A stretch of 64,000 nucleotides of DNA from Prorocentrum cordatum (taxonomy: Eukaryota > Sar > Dinophyceae > Prorocentrales > Prorocentraceae), in NCBI GenBank assembly GCA_963575745.1, contig CAUYUJ010021704.1, forward strand, positions 1 through 64,000, given 5' to 3'. Of this stretch, positions 23,730-34,899 are shown piece by piece (position 1 is the stretch's first letter; every line of letters starts with the position of its first letter). The notes beneath the pieces are model-generated. The model saw only the letters and a list, made by a program, of their open reading frames with translations, was not told where the DNA came from and did no database searches. A program made the translations under genes and the position numbers.

Positions 23730-24785
23730 GCGGGGGCGGGCCCGGGCGTCCCGGGAAGGAGGGGGGGTGGTCATCCGAAGCGGTGCCAGGGGTCGTGTGT
23801 ATTCTCCCTCCTCTATTCCTCATATCCTCATGCCTTCCCTTACCCCTCCCCCTCATCCTCTCGCCTCGGCCCAACCCTCCACCCCATCCTCCCCGCCCCC
23901 ACCTTCCCTCCCCCCATCCTCTTCCCCCTCTCACCTCCTGCGCCCAAGCCCCCCTTGTTTGGCCACCGCCCGTCCTCTTCGCCATCTCAGGCTCTCGCTC
24001 TCGGGCGGCCCGAGTCGGGCCGCGGGGCCGCGGCGAGCCCGCTCGCAAGAAAGAGCCAAAGGCTAAAGGCCGAGGGGCGGAAGAGCGGGAGAGGGGAGCC
24101 AGGAGGGCATGGACTACCTGGCGAGGGCAAGGGAGCTGGGAGGGGAAGAAGATACGCTTCCAGTGGCAGGGAGTGCGCGGAGAGGAATGGAGAATGGAGG
24201 AGCAGGGGGGACTGGAATGGAAACTGGAATGCAATGGACGGAGAAGGAATGGATGAGCAGGGGTAGGAACGGGATTGGAAAAACAAATGGGAGAGGGGAG
24301 GAGGGGAACAGGATAAGCAAGGAAGTGACAACTTGCATATTTATATCATCATCCGTTTCCTCCTCTTCCTCTTCCGATTCTAGATGGTCATCATCCTCAT
24401 GCCTCTACCGACTCTACGCCGTCATGTCTACCGTCGTCGTCCTCGTCATCACGCCTGACTCTCATTCCGTTCCCTCATAGTTACTATCATCATGCCTCTA
24501 CTGACTCTACATCGCCCTCATCATCCCTTCCTCCTCCTCCACATCCCCTTCGACCTCCCCAAGATCATTCATTTCGCATCCTTCCTCATCATCCTAATTT
24601 TCCTCTTCCTCCTCTTCTTCCTCCTCGCCTCTCATCCTCTTCTGTTTCCTCCTCTTCCCCTCTCCCTTCCTCCTCTCGCCCCCCATTCTCATACCCCCTG
24701 GCCCCGCCTGGGGTCGCCGCTGGGGCACCGCTTGCCTTGCCCCGCAAGCGGGCTGTAAGCCGAACGGCTCCGAGCGGCAGGGCGG
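23730..24785. other. Spacer upstream of gene B, no gene seen
   Basis: C-rich and CT-rich at about 23810-23960, A/G-rich with GGAATGG-type repeats at about 24130-24320, then CT-rich to 24700. The promoter of gene B may lie here but no element was recognised. Confidence 0.45.
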
Positions 24786-24789
24786 CAAT

Positions 24790-25310
24790 CGACGACGACG
24801 ACGACAACGACGACCACGACGACGACGACGACGACGACGACGGACGACGACGACAACGGACGAACGGACGACGACGACGACGACGACGAGGAGAGCGACG
24901 ACGACGACGGCGACGACGACGAAACCACCGACGACGACGACGACGACGACCGACGACGACGATCGACGACCGACGTCCGACGACCGACACGTGGCACCCG
25001 AGTGGACATCGTCGTCGCGTGCCGTCGTCGCCGCTCATCGTGGTCGTCGTATGCGTTGTCGCGGTCGTCCTTGTCGTCGCCGTCCGTGCGCGTTGACCGA
25101 AGTCCGTCGTCGTCGGCCACCGTCGTCGGCCGACGTCGCCGTCCTCGTCGTCGTCTTCGTCTGTCGCCCGGGTCGTCGCCGTCGTGGTCGGCGTCGTCGT
25201 GGCGGTCGCGACGGCGGCGAAGATACCGGCGACGACGGTGAAGATAGCGCAGTAAACGACCAAGACGTCGACGAACGTATCGATGCTGATGACGGCGGCG
25301 ATGACGAGGA
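24790..25310. repeat. GAC then GTC triplet repeats facing each other
   Basis: GAC triplets run to about 24990 and then switch to GTC triplets from about 25010, so the two halves are roughly inverted. After about 25200 the triplets decay into GAC/GAT. This could fold back on itself. Confidence 0.85.
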
Positions 25311-25319
25311 CGATGGCGA

Positions 25320-25790
25320 TGCTCGCAATGAGAAGAGGAAATGTCACATGCGCGGGGCTCCGCGTAACAACGCGAAATCCACCAGAGGGGCCCAGAACCA
25401 ATCAGAACCGAGGCCCCCCCTGAGAGGAAGGCCCACGCCATGTCAGCCCGAACTGCTCCATTGCACCCTGCCCAGGAAGTGAGAGGGGGTCAGCCCTGCT
25501 CAAAGGCTGCGGGGCTTTCTCGGAAGCTCACCAACCTCCTGAGAAGCTGTCTGTCTTCGGAGAAGGCTCGGAACACTTCTCGCACCCTCTGGCTTCTCCC
25601 TGGGCTCGGCGCCGACAGCTAGAGAGTGCTGTCAATATCGTGGGGGAAGCGCGCGCTATCGGGGCGGGGGCAGGGCATACCGTACCCCCCCCCCAGCAGC
25701 GTGTCTTAAGCACTGCCACAGCGCGCCCGTGGCGGTCGGAGCATCTATTCGAGCCAACGCATGCTTGGGAGCGCATCGTGCCAGCGAGCA
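25320..25790. other. Unique spacer, nothing recognised
   Basis: Mixed-composition sequence. Short open frames exist on both strands but none shows coding character that I can defend. Confidence 0.4.
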
Positions 25791-26345
25791 CCACATGATG
25801 ACTCTGAGGATCACAACATACCAGCGAGCATCACAATGTTCCTTCGAACGCCACTGCGTGCTGGTGGCCGCCAGACGCTGAGACAGACACGAAACTCAGC
25901 CTGCGAAAAATCACGCTAGGCACAACAGGACGCGAGCGAAAAAACCTGCGAGTACGCCCTACATCTTTTTGAGGGCACCATGCGCTCGCCACAGTAGTCT
26001 GCGAGCGCCACGTTCTGCATGCAAACGACACACGCACGTGAGGAACTCGTGGATTTGTGAACACCACACTGCGTGTGCTACGACCAGACGGCGACGGAAG
26101 CCAGGGATCGACAACGGTCTGCAACCCCCGCCACATGCGCGCAAGACGAGGCTCCCCCATACAACAACATGCTTCCGACAACCGCAACCTTCGATCACCA
26201 CCACAGCCTGCAAGCGTCACACTAATACCACATGTATGCACAACAGCATGCCAAAGGCTGCCACGATAGCCTACGACCACCACGGCACGCATGGAAGCAC
26301 CACGATACGCGTGTGATCACCGCAACGTTCTTGTGGTCACACGGC
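25790..26345. repeat. Highly degenerate tandem repeat rich in GCGAGCACCAC
   Basis: Variants of GCGAGCACCACA, GAACGCCAC and CACCACGATACG recur every 25-30 bp (for example 25788, 25832, 26003, 26298). The unit is too decayed to give a firm consensus. Base composition is A/C-rich and unlike the flanks. Confidence 0.55.
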
Positions 26346-27637
26346 CTGGGAAACCAGGCCATGCCATCAATAGCCAGCGAGCACCACTCGGCGTACTCAC
26401 AACACTCCCCCAAGATACGAGTAGCTATCGGCAACGACAGGAGAGCCCAAAATCGAATCGATAAATCGGATCAGCGAGCGAAATGAATTGGACCGGCGGA
26501 ACTCGGCAGCCGAGTCGGGAGAAGCCAAGTCGGCGGAAATCGGCACGCTGGTAGGCCTTCATTAAGAAATCGGAATCCAAATCGGAATCCGAAGTCGAAT
26601 CGAATCGGAATCACCATCCATCGACATCGAATCGAACCGAATAGGAGGAGCCGAAAAGAGCCCTGCGACACCGGCTTGGGGCAGGAGGAAAAAGATGATC
26701 AAGAGACACAGGAATATATACAGGAATATCATAATTCTGATCAGACTGAAGAAGGAATTCGGGTGTCCTGTCGTACTCAGGCGAATGGGATCGGGGGGAA
26801 AGGATGAGGTCGTCGTCGTCCCCGTCGTCGGAAAAAACGTACTTTGCGCAGGCTGCACACATGCACACATGTGATAGCTCTGGGATGCTGCGAATGATGC
26901 TTCAGCAACTGAAAAGCTCTGTTATACTGTTCCCTCCCTGCCTGCCATCTCTTCTCATCTCCTCGTCGCCGTCCTCGTCCTCATCCTCCTTTCTGCTTGC
27001 ACCAAAACTTGACTCTGAGCACCACCATGAGCTCGCAATAGCCAAACAGCGAGTGAAGCCAGACCATGCCAGTGTATCATCATCGTGTGCGATCACCACA
27101 CGTGTGCGCAACGGCAATCATAACAAACCCTGCCAACGTCACAATGAATTGAACCACGCAAGGTGCCTGAGATTTCCGGCGATAAACCTGCGTGCGCCAC
27201 ACTTGCCCGCGAACGCTCACGTTGACTGTGGGCACCTCGCGCTGTTGCCGCCTGCTGGGTTTGGCCTTTCTCTCCTCTTCTCTCCTCCTTCCTCCCCCAG
27301 TCCTTGTCGTCTGCTGCTGCCCGCCGTTTCCCTCGCAACCCCCCTCACCTATCCCTCTCTCTCTCTCTCTTTCCCTCTCCCCTCTCTCTCTCCCTCGTTT
27401 TCGTTTCCTGTGTTCTGGTCTTCTCGTCTCGCAATGTGCCTACATACGTCACGATATGATCCTTGCTGCGAGGCCATGGTTCACGGGGACGTTGCGACCA
27501 CACCCTGCCGCGAGGCCTTGGTGCGCGCGTGCGCTGCGGCTGAGATCGGGGCACACTGCAGTGGGGGTCGGGGGAGGCGTTACGGCTGGGGGAGGGAATC
27601 GCACTTCATTCCCCCCCCTGCACAAAAGCATCAAAAC
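26345..27637. other. Gene-poor spacer with degenerate AATCGGA hexamers
   Basis: About 26450-26645 carries many AATCGGA/AATCGAA words in loose tandem. The remainder is mixed sequence with a CT-rich patch near 27350-27400. No gene is supported. Confidence 0.45.
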
Positions 27638-27712
27638 TCCTCCTCCTCCTCCTCCTCCTCCTCCTCCTCCTCCTCCGCCTCCTCCTCCTCCTCCTCCTCC
27701 CCCTCCTCACAA
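27638..27712. repeat. (TCC)n microsatellite left of the gap
   Basis: Nearly pure TCC triplets, with the same motif as the tract to the right of the assembly gap. Confidence 0.9.
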
Positions 27713-27777
27713 GCGTCGCAGGTAGTGGTCTCTATCATATTGTCGACTCGCAATCTGATAGTTCTGCTGGCAATTCT

Positions 27778-27877
27778 NNNNNNNNNNNNNNNNNNNNNNN
27801 NNNNNNNNNNNNNNNNNNNNNNNNNNNNNNNNNNNNNNNNNNNNNNNNNNNNNNNNNNNNNNNNNNNNNNNNNNNNN
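27778..27877. other. Assembly gap of 100 N
   Basis: Exactly 100 undetermined bases, a conventional placeholder length. It sits just before a CCT tract and at the left edge of a tandem duplication, so the local copy number is not reliable. Confidence 0.99.
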
Positions 27878-27948
27878 CCTCCTCCTCCTCCTCCTCCTCC
27901 TCCTCCTCCTCCTCCTCCTCCTCCTCCTCCTCCTCCTCCTCCTCCTCC
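27878..27948. repeat. (CCT)n microsatellite right of the gap
   Basis: Pure CCT triplets. The same tract precedes each copy of the 905-bp unit. Confidence 0.95.
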
Positions 27949-28741
27949 GTCGGGCTTCGAGCTGCGGACTGTATCCTTCGAGGCCCTCGATGACCCTCCT
28001 CCCAGCTGCCGCCGGGTGGAGTGGAGGGACGGGGAGACCAAGAGGCAAAGGGAGATGAAGGAACGACCAGACGGCAAAGAACCACTGGAGGTGCAAGGGG
28101 GCGAGGCAGAAGGGGGGTTGAGAAATGATGTTGGGAATCTGCTCGACAGATTTGGCAATCGAAGTGGGTAATCGGCATTCGTCACCAATGCATTTGCGAA
28201 TGTGATGCGCAAGTGTGTTGAACAAGCGTACCAGAAGGGAGAGCCGCCCATGAGTCTCGACTGGCCCTCCTCCGAGATTGGATTACCCCCGTCAGCGCTG
28301 ACCTTCTGAACCTGGGCCACGATCATGAACGATCGGGGGGGGGGGCTGGATCATAGGGGGAAGCGTCGGCTTGAAATCGGCGACACGTCGCCGACAGGTC
28401 GGCGAGTGAATCTGTCGATGGCGAAACCGCACGCCCCTGGGCGGGGCAGGGCCCAGATCGGCGAGGCATGGGAGGGTGGGGGTCGATGCCCTCCCCCCTG
28501 GGTCAGTCCCCCGTCGTTGCCCCCGAGTAGAGGGCAGAAAATCCACCCCGATAGTAACCACCCCGACACGCGAGGCCTTCAGCAAACGCGCCCGAAGAAG
28601 GAATCGAACAGGGCAGGGCTGTCTGGTAAACGCCCAGGGCCGTTCAGTAAACGCCGATTGGCCAGTCCGGGTGGCTCTTCCGCCCTCACCTTTCCAGCGC
28701 GGTCGGCACGGCGCGGGGATAGCCGAGGATCGCCCCGCTCT
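27949..28741. repeat. 905-bp tandem unit, copy 1
   Basis: About 790 bp of unique sequence, followed by a CCT tract, repeats at an offset of 905 bp. The two copies look almost identical; the only difference I saw is 11 versus 10 G in a G run (near 28335 and 29240). The flanking gap makes a collapse or duplication artefact possible. Confidence 0.9.
27950..28309 (+). pseudogene. Decayed reading frame with in-frame TAA, copy 1
   Basis: The plus-strand frame reads protein-like sequence (RQREMKERPDGKEPLEVQGG, then RNDVGNLLDRFGNRSG), meets a TAA at 28169, and continues in the same frame as SAFVTNAFANVMRKCVEQ and DWPSSEIGLPPSALTF to TGA at 28307. I do not recognise the family. The other strand is open too, so coding status is an inference from composition. 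Confidence 0.4.
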
Positions 28742-28853
28742 CCTCCCTCCCTCCTCCTCCTCCTCCTCCTCCTCCTCCTCCTCCTCCTCCTCCTCCTCCT
28801 CCTCCTCCTCCTCCTCCTCCTCCTCCTCCTCCTCCTCCTCCTCCTCCTCCTCC
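28742..28853. repeat. (CCT)n microsatellite between the two 905-bp copies
   Basis: More than 100 bp of CCT triplets. It gives poly-Leu, poly-Ser and poly-Pro frames, which are artefacts. Confidence 0.95.
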
Positions 28854-29640
28854 GTCGGGCTTCGAGCTGCGGACTGTATCCTTCGAGGCCCTCGATGACC
28901 CTCCTCCCAGCTGCCGCCGGGTGGAGTGGAGGGACGGGGAGACCAAGAGGCAAAGGGAGATGAAGGAACGACCAGACGGCAAAGAACCACTGGAGGTGCA
29001 AGGGGGCGAGGCAGAAGGGGGGTTGAGAAATGATGTTGGGAATCTGCTCGACAGATTTGGCAATCGAAGTGGGTAATCGGCATTCGTCACCAATGCATTT
29101 GCGAATGTGATGCGCAAGTGTGTTGAACAAGCGTACCAGAAGGGAGAGCCGCCCATGAGTCTCGACTGGCCCTCCTCCGAGATTGGATTACCCCCGTCAG
29201 CGCTGACCTTCTGAACCTGGGCCACGATCATGAACGATCGGGGGGGGGGCTGGATCATAGGGGGAAGCGTCGGCTTGAAATCGGCGACACGTCGCCGACA
29301 GGTCGGCGAGTGAATCTGTCGATGGCGAAACCGCACGCCCCTGGGCGGGGCAGGGCCCAGATCGGCGAGGCATGGGAGGGTGGGGGTCGATGCCCTCCCC
29401 CCTGGGTCAGTCCCCCGTCGTTGCCCCCGAGTAGAGGGCAGAAAATCCACCCCGATAGTAACCACCCCGACACGCGAGGCCTTCAGCAAACGCGCCCGAA
29501 GAAGGAATCGAACAGGGCAGGGCTGTCTGGTAAACGCCCAGGGCCGTTCAGTAAACGCCGATTGGCCAGTCCGGGTGGCTCTTCCGCCCTCACCTTTCCA
29601 GCGCGGTCGGCACGGCGCGGGGATAGCCGAGGATCGCCCC
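28854..29640. repeat. 905-bp tandem unit, copy 2
   Basis: Second copy of the sequence at 27949-28741. It is followed by an imperfect CCT/TCC tract. Confidence 0.9.
28855..29214 (+). pseudogene. Decayed reading frame with in-frame TAA, copy 2
   Basis: Same frame as copy 1, with the same TAA (29074) and the same terminal TGA (29212). The identical stop in both copies means the stop predates the duplication, or that the duplication is an assembly artefact. Confidence 0.4.
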
Positions 29641-29817
29641 GCCTCCTCCTCCTCCTCCTCCCTCCTCCTCTCCTCCTCCTCTCCTCCTCCTCCCTCCTCC
29701 TCCTCCCTCCTCCTCCCTCCCCCCCTCCTCCCCCCTCCTCCTCCTCCTCTCCTCCTCCTCCTCCTCCTCCTCCTCCTCCTCCTCCTCCTCCTTTCCAGCG
29801 CGGTCGGCACGGCGCGG
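29641..29817. repeat. Imperfect CCT tract plus a 26-bp echo of the unit end
   Basis: CCT/TCC triplets with C-rich interruptions run to 29791. They are followed by TTTCCAGCGCGGTCGGCACG, which also occurs near the end of both 905-bp copies (about 28695 and 29595). Confidence 0.85.
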
Positions 29818-30207
29818 CCTGACGCCTCCGCACCGGCGAGCTGCTCGCGCTGGCCTTCGACCAGGGATCGGCCGGCGCCGCCCGGAGGTCGGCCGGGGCC
29901 GTCCAGGGGCCGGCGGGCACCGCCCACGGGTCGACCAGGGCCTGCGGCGAGGCGGCGGGCACCGCCGCGTCGTCACCTGATGGGATCGGCCCTCGATCCG
30001 CCACCTCCTGCTCCTCCTCGGTGCTCCTCCTCCTGCTCGATCCTCGATCCTCGATCCTCGATCCTCGTGATGGGGGCAGGGGGAAGCGACACTACCACTG
30101 GAGGCCTCCCCAGTGGGGCCCGAGTGGACAGCAGATGGCGTCGGGGGATCGCACCGCATCGCCGATGCATCGGCGACGTCGGCGCGGAGAAAGTCAGGCT
30201 CCATACC

Positions 30208-30690
30208 GAGCCGCCATGGGCCGATGCATCTGCTCGCACGACCAGCGCGAGAAGCCGCGGGCGGGGGCGATGGGTGGCGTGGCCCTCCTGCCCAGCTCGA
30301 GACTTCTGCAGTCTGCAGTCTTGGGGATGGATTTCGGGGGCGCGCAAACATGGATTAGCGCTCCATCGATTTGGCGCGCGGTCGCCAAGTCCATGGATCG
30401 GGGGAGGTGCCCTCCCAAAAATGTGGCCAGTGCCGCCTCGCTCGGCGGCGGACACCTGCGATTTCCCATGGAAACGGGGCCTGTCGCTAATCCGCGCCCC
30501 ATTGACCCATGCTTGCGATCGCCTGGCATACCGAGCCGCCATGGGCCGATGCATCTGCTCGCACCCCACGTGGGAGGCCTGGAGCCGCGACCAGCGCGAG
30601 ATGCCATGGCGGGGGGGAGGGCGACCTGTGGCGCGGACCCCCTGCCCGGCTCGAGGCTTCTGCAGCCTCCAGCCTCGGGGAGGCCTTGTG
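30208..30690. repeat. Diverged direct repeat pair, about 120-150 bp each
   Basis: Both copies (about 30208-30330 and 30533-30690) begin CCGAGCCGCCATGGGCCGAT, continue with GCATCTGCTCGCAC, and later share CTCGAG/CTTCTGCAG words. The second copy has an extra 25 bp or so. Confidence 0.8.
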
Positions 30691-30974
30691 GACTGCCTCG
30701 CGCAAGGTGGTCCGCCTTGGTCGGGCGTTGCTAGAAGTGCACCTGGACCAAGGTGCCCCCAGGATTTCCAAGGAGGCCCCCGCGGCCTCCAGAGCACCCT
30801 GCACGAGGTCCAGAGGGCCCCAGGGACTCCCAAATGGAGCGAGAAACCGGGGGCACCTTGGGCCAGGGGCACCTTTAGCAAACCCCGGCTTCGTGGTGGT
30901 GGTATCGCTTCTCTTTCCTCTGAGCCTGGGAGGGGGGGGGGCCGCCTTTCGACTCGACCTTCCAGGCTCGAGGA

Positions 30975-31064
30975 ACGAGGATCGACATGTTCGCGCGATC
31001 CTTGGGTCTCCCACGTCCCGTGTACGAGGATCGACATGTTCGCGCGATCCTTGGGTCTCCCACG
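30975..31064. repeat. Tandem pair of a 41-bp identical segment, 49-bp period
   Basis: The segment beginning ACGAGGATCGACATGTTCGC is identical at 30975-31015 and 31024-31064, separated by 8 bp. Confidence 0.92.
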
Positions 31065-31749
31065 ACTCCCGTGTGTATTCGCCTCGAAACTCTGTCCGGA
31101 CTGCTTCACTGGACCCGTCTGGGGAAGGAGTTCTGATCCCCGACGCTTGGGCGGGGTGGGGCGCGTCGGGGTGTGGGTGCGCTGCGACTGCTATAGTTTG
31201 CACGCGAGCGCCAGCATGTGGAGGGCGGCCCCGCCCGCGTTCGGGGATCTTCTGACCCAGGTCAATCCAGACCCGGGTCAGTCAAGCCTTGCAAAGTCCT
31301 ACAAAATCCTGCAGGATCCTGCACCCAAACCCGGGTCAATGCGACCCTGGCGCTGCAGGATCCTGCAAGATCGGGCGCTCTGGCTGACCCCCGTTTGCAT
31401 TGACCCCCGTCTCAAGGCTCCCGACGCGTTATCTTGGGGGGGCCGGGTACCGACCGTTACGCACCAAACGATAGACCAAACAACATCAAATGGAGATTAT
31501 TTACGACCTTCAGCGCTCGGGGCTTCCGCTAACAGAACGGGTCGGGATGCAACGCCAATCCCCAAGGAAAAGGTCGTCGCGGGCACGGCCAAACCGACCC
31601 CTTCCGTGACGGCCGCGGGAGGGGTCAGGGGGTAGAGTTTGAGCGGAGGTTTGGTGGGGGGAGGGGAGTGGGCCTGACATCTCGACGTCGCCAACAAAAA
31701 ACACACACAACACGTTGGCATCCGTTTCGGGCTCCTGGACCCTCACGGA

Positions 31750-31945
31750 CTGTTCCCGCATCGAGCTGGGGTCGAGAGCTCTGGTCGCGTTTCTTGCTCG
31801 CAACGGCGTGATTCTGCACGAAAGAGGGTGCCAGCACCACCAAGGAACTGTTCCCGCATCGAGATTGGGGTCGAGACTTCTGGTCGCGTCTCTTGCTCGC
31901 AACGTCGTGTTCCTGCAAGAAAAAAGATGCCAACACCACCAAGCC
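31750..31945. repeat. 98-bp tandem duplication, two diverged copies
   Basis: CTGTTCCCGCATCGAG starts each copy (31750 and 31848), and each ends in GCCA(G/A)CACCACCAAG. Several substitutions separate the copies. The remaining spacer, 31946-33100, shows no supported gene and is purine-rich at about 32180-32520. Confidence 0.85.
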
Positions 31946-33101
31946 GCCACGGCCTACGAAACCAAACGAGATGCTGCCTGGGTCTGGTCCATCTGCGCTG
32001 CCGACCTGGGAGTGACAGTGTCTGCGCACTTGACAACCGAAGCAACTTCCCCTGTACTGTGCGCCACTCTGCGAATGGTGCAAGTCGCGAAACGGCGCAC
32101 TGAGTCCACCACAGTTCACAACTTCGCCAATGATTCACAGCCAAGGCGAACGGCCTGACACGGGGGCCCAGAAGTGCACGCAGGAAGAAGGCAGGAGAGA
32201 GAAGAGAGGGTAGAGAGGAGGGAGGAGGAAGGCAGGTGAAGAGGGGGAGAATGAAGGACCAGGGGGGGAGAAAGAGAAAGGAGGACGGGGTGAGAAGAGC
32301 CAGTCCCCCCTTGTCCTCCCCATGACTGCCACGACGAGCTGGTCGAGCTGTCGCACCCAGCCGTGGCGACGAGTGGGCTCCCCAGGAGTGGGATGGGAAG
32401 TGCAGGGGGAGTGGAAGGGGGGGCATGGGAAGCAGGTGCGGAGACGGGGGAGAAGAGCAAACGGGGGAGGGGGAAGGGACGGGGAGAGAAAGAAGAAAGG
32501 AAAGAACAGACGAGTGGGTGCGTGCGTGTCTGAATCTGGAGCCCCTATGACCACTCCTACTCAGCCAGGGGTCCTGTTGTGGGATGCGCCACGCTCCTCA
32601 TTAACGCTGCTTGGACGGGGAATGAGAGAGGCATGCGAGCTTCGCGCTTCGCGAAGCGCGGTTGTCTTCGCGCGTTCAAGCTGTCCTGCTGAAAGCTTCT
32701 GGGGAAGAACGCCCCTCCACCCCGGGCAGCGACGCGTGAAGCGCGGCGATGTTCGCGGACCTGTAGATGCACACACAGCTGCAAAGGCATGGCGGGGTCG
32801 CAGCGGGGATCGCGAAGGGGCCATGGACGGATCTGTCCTGCACAGGCGCGGGCCGTGGACGCGTCCATAAGAGAGAAGCGCGGCCACCCAGGCTCCCTCA
32901 GACAGGAAGGGAGGGAGAGGAGGGAGAAGGAGGAGCAAGGAAGCGGACGAGGGGGAGGAGGGAGGAACTGTTCAGCCCCCCCCCCACAAAAGACCGCCCA
33001 GCGTGCGTTGATGCAAGACCCCAATCACACTGAGCCGCTGCTGCCACGGGCGTAGATGCCGCGGAAGCCACTGCAGGCACCTGCCAGATCAGGAAACGTA
33101 A

Positions 33102-33155
33102 ACCATTTCTGCTCCACAGACGTCATGGACCATCTCTGCTCTAAAGACGTCATGC
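33102..33155. repeat. 27-bp tandem pair
   Basis: ACCAT(T/C)TCTGCTC(C/T)A is followed by AGACGTCATG in both copies (33102-33128 and 33129-33155). Confidence 0.85.
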
Positions 33156-33223
33156 ATGAAACCACCGCGCAATGACACCGAAGTGACAAATGTTGAGCTG
33201 CGACGTGATCCCTCCTCCCTGCG

Positions 33224-33405
33224 TTCGCCCATACCCTGCTTGCCGCCGCACACCGTCGTCGCAATGTGCACGCGAACACGAACAGCCGCAGCACCCGTTG
33301 TTGCGGCTGCGCGGGGTGTGGAGGGGAGGCGGGTCGACCTCTTCCGCAGCCAATCGAAGCCAACCTCCTCCCCTCACCCCATTCCCCTCCTCCCTCCTCC
33401 CTCAC
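33224..33405. repeat. Dispersed direct repeat, left copy
   Basis: About 180 bp closely matching 34671-34852. Shared words include AATGTGCACGCGAACACGAA and CAGCCAATCGAAGCCAACCT. The two copies flank the decayed frame at 33790-34556, which resembles the layout of a small LTR-type element. No target-site duplication was seen. Confidence 0.85.
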
Positions 33406-33485
33406 ATCAGAGCACGGATAATCTGGGTCACAGGGGGGAGGGGGGGGGCATGTGAGACCTGGAGCGCAGCACGCTGGGAAGAGGG

Positions 33486-33546
33486 CCCACTACTGGGGGG
33501 TACCCACCCCCCCGCTCAGGACACACGCCCACTACTGGGGGGTACC
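33486..33546. repeat. Pair of CCCACTACTGGGGGGTACC
   Basis: The 19-bp word occurs at 33486 and 33528. Confidence 0.85.
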
Positions 33547-33789
33547 ATGGAGCACGGACAAACAGCCGCTCCAGCTCGAGATAGGAAATCAGTTGCTACA
33601 CTCCCTCATCCTCCTCATGGAAGAGCATGTCAGAGCAGGCACGTGTGCGTGGCTGGAGCATCCGTAGCCAGCAGTGTGGAAAGCACAGGCAGTTTCCAGC
33701 TTCACGTGGCTTCCACCTAGGTCGATCGAGCGCTGCCCAGTTGCCATGGATTTCGATCAGTGTACGCTGCAGGACGATCCGCCAGAGAC

Positions 33790-34556
33790 CATAAGTAGAG
33801 CCCCCACCAAAATTCTCGCCCTGAGGCTCCCGAGGATGTACCAGTATCTCACAGCCGTCAATGGGGGGAAAAGCTGCCACGACGGGGAATCCACACCACA
33901 CTGCTGGGCAAAAGTGAAGATAACCGCACCTTCACGACCAGCGCCAAAAAGACGTACCCGGAAAGAATGTGCGCACCGATCGCTCAAGATATGTACGACG
34001 CAGCGCATGGCCATCGGATGCGGAAGAAGATACCCCACCTCCTCCCCCCACCTCGGATGTGGCTCCCGAGGAGGGGGAGGATATTGCAGATACAGGGTTA
34101 TCTGAGTTCAGGGTAGATGTGTCGGATGATTTCTGGGAAGCCCCAAATTTCGCCGCACACACCGCAACTTCCAGGAAGCGCGGTGATCCAGAGGCAAGCC
34201 GTTGGATTCCTCCCCCGCCCTCGCCTCCTGCTGGCTCCCACCCCTCCCCGGCCGAAGAATCCGGCCACCCACCGCCGCAGGAATGCACCCAGGCGGAAGA
34301 AGCCGAGGCAGCAGCAGGCAGCCGCCCCGTCGCCATGCCCAACGAGGCCGGAGACCCGTCTTTCTTCCATGAGGACGGGGTTCCCCCTTCTCCTTTCCCC
34401 GCCTCGCCTCTTTCGGCCCCTCCCCCTCCCCCGCCCCCTGGCCCCGTCCTCACAGCTGACAAATTGGCCAGGATAGCAGCCAACCGCGCTGCTGCCAGAG
34501 AACGATGCCACAGGCGTGTCGCCCCATGGTCAGGTCAGATTTCTTTCAAAATTTGA
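33790..34556 (+). pseudogene. Frameshifted dinoflagellate-type ORF
   Basis: From a TAG just before 33797 one plus-strand frame reads SRQWGEKLPRRGIHTT, then SEDNRTFTTSAKKTYPERMC and HGHRMRKK. Coding character then moves to another frame near 34025 (DVAPEEGEDIADTGLSEF, SDDFWEAPNFAAHTATSRKR) and runs to a TGA at 34554. The second part is Pro-rich and ends with LTADKLARIAANRAAARER, a Leu-x2-x-x-Arg-Ile-x2-Asn-Arg-x-x-Ala pattern seen in many nuclear proteins such as SMARCAL1-type helicases. I read it as one gene with a small indel, or two exons whose junction I cannot resolve. Function is unknown. Direct repeats of about 180 bp flank it. Confidence 0.45.
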
Positions 34557-34670
34557 TTATGTGAGTTGCCCTGGCCCTCTCTTTCTGTACAGGTCCCGAG
34601 GATCCTCTCAACAGAGTTGCCTAGAATTGAGCACGTCTTGACGACCCTGCCATCGTCCGCCGCCGCCGAA

Positions 34671-34852
34671 TTCGCCCATATACCCTACGTGCCGCACACC
34701 GTCGTCACAATGTGCACGCGAACACGAACAGCCGCAGCACCCGTTGTTGCGATTGCGCGGGGTGTGGATGGGAGGGGGTCGAACTCTTCCGCAGCCAATC
34801 GAAGCCAACCTCCTCCCCTCACCCCCCTCCCCTCCTCCCTCCTCCTCCAGTC
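34671..34852. repeat. Dispersed direct repeat, right copy
   Basis: Partner of 33224-33405, in the same orientation, with scattered substitutions and a few indels. Confidence 0.85.
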
Positions 34853-34876
34853 CGCAGCCGCTTTGGATCCAAATAT

Positions 34877-34899
34877 CACATATATATATATATATATAG
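34877..34899. repeat. (AT)n microsatellite
   Basis: About 11 AT units, unusually AT-rich for this window. Confidence 0.9.

Larger units (their letters stand above)
29820..31740. other. GC-rich region of small duplications, no gene accepted
   Basis: Long frames are open on both strands simply because of composition. Within it CGATCCT repeats occur at about 30038-30065, and diverged direct repeats lie at about 30208-30330 and 30533-30690. A 41-bp perfect repeat spans 30975-31064. CCCGGGTCA and CAGGATCCTGCA words recur at 31260-31380. No coding feature is supported. Confidence 0.5.

Noticed and set aside
24589-25401. A minus-strand membrane protein with hydrophobic Ile/Val/Ala segments near 25200-25350
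   Set aside because: The hydrophobic stretch comes from degenerate GAT/GTC triplets next to a microsatellite.
29380-31635. A 751-codon plus-strand open frame
   Set aside because: It crosses CCT microsatellite and small duplications, the opposite strand is open as well, and no segment has recognisable protein character.
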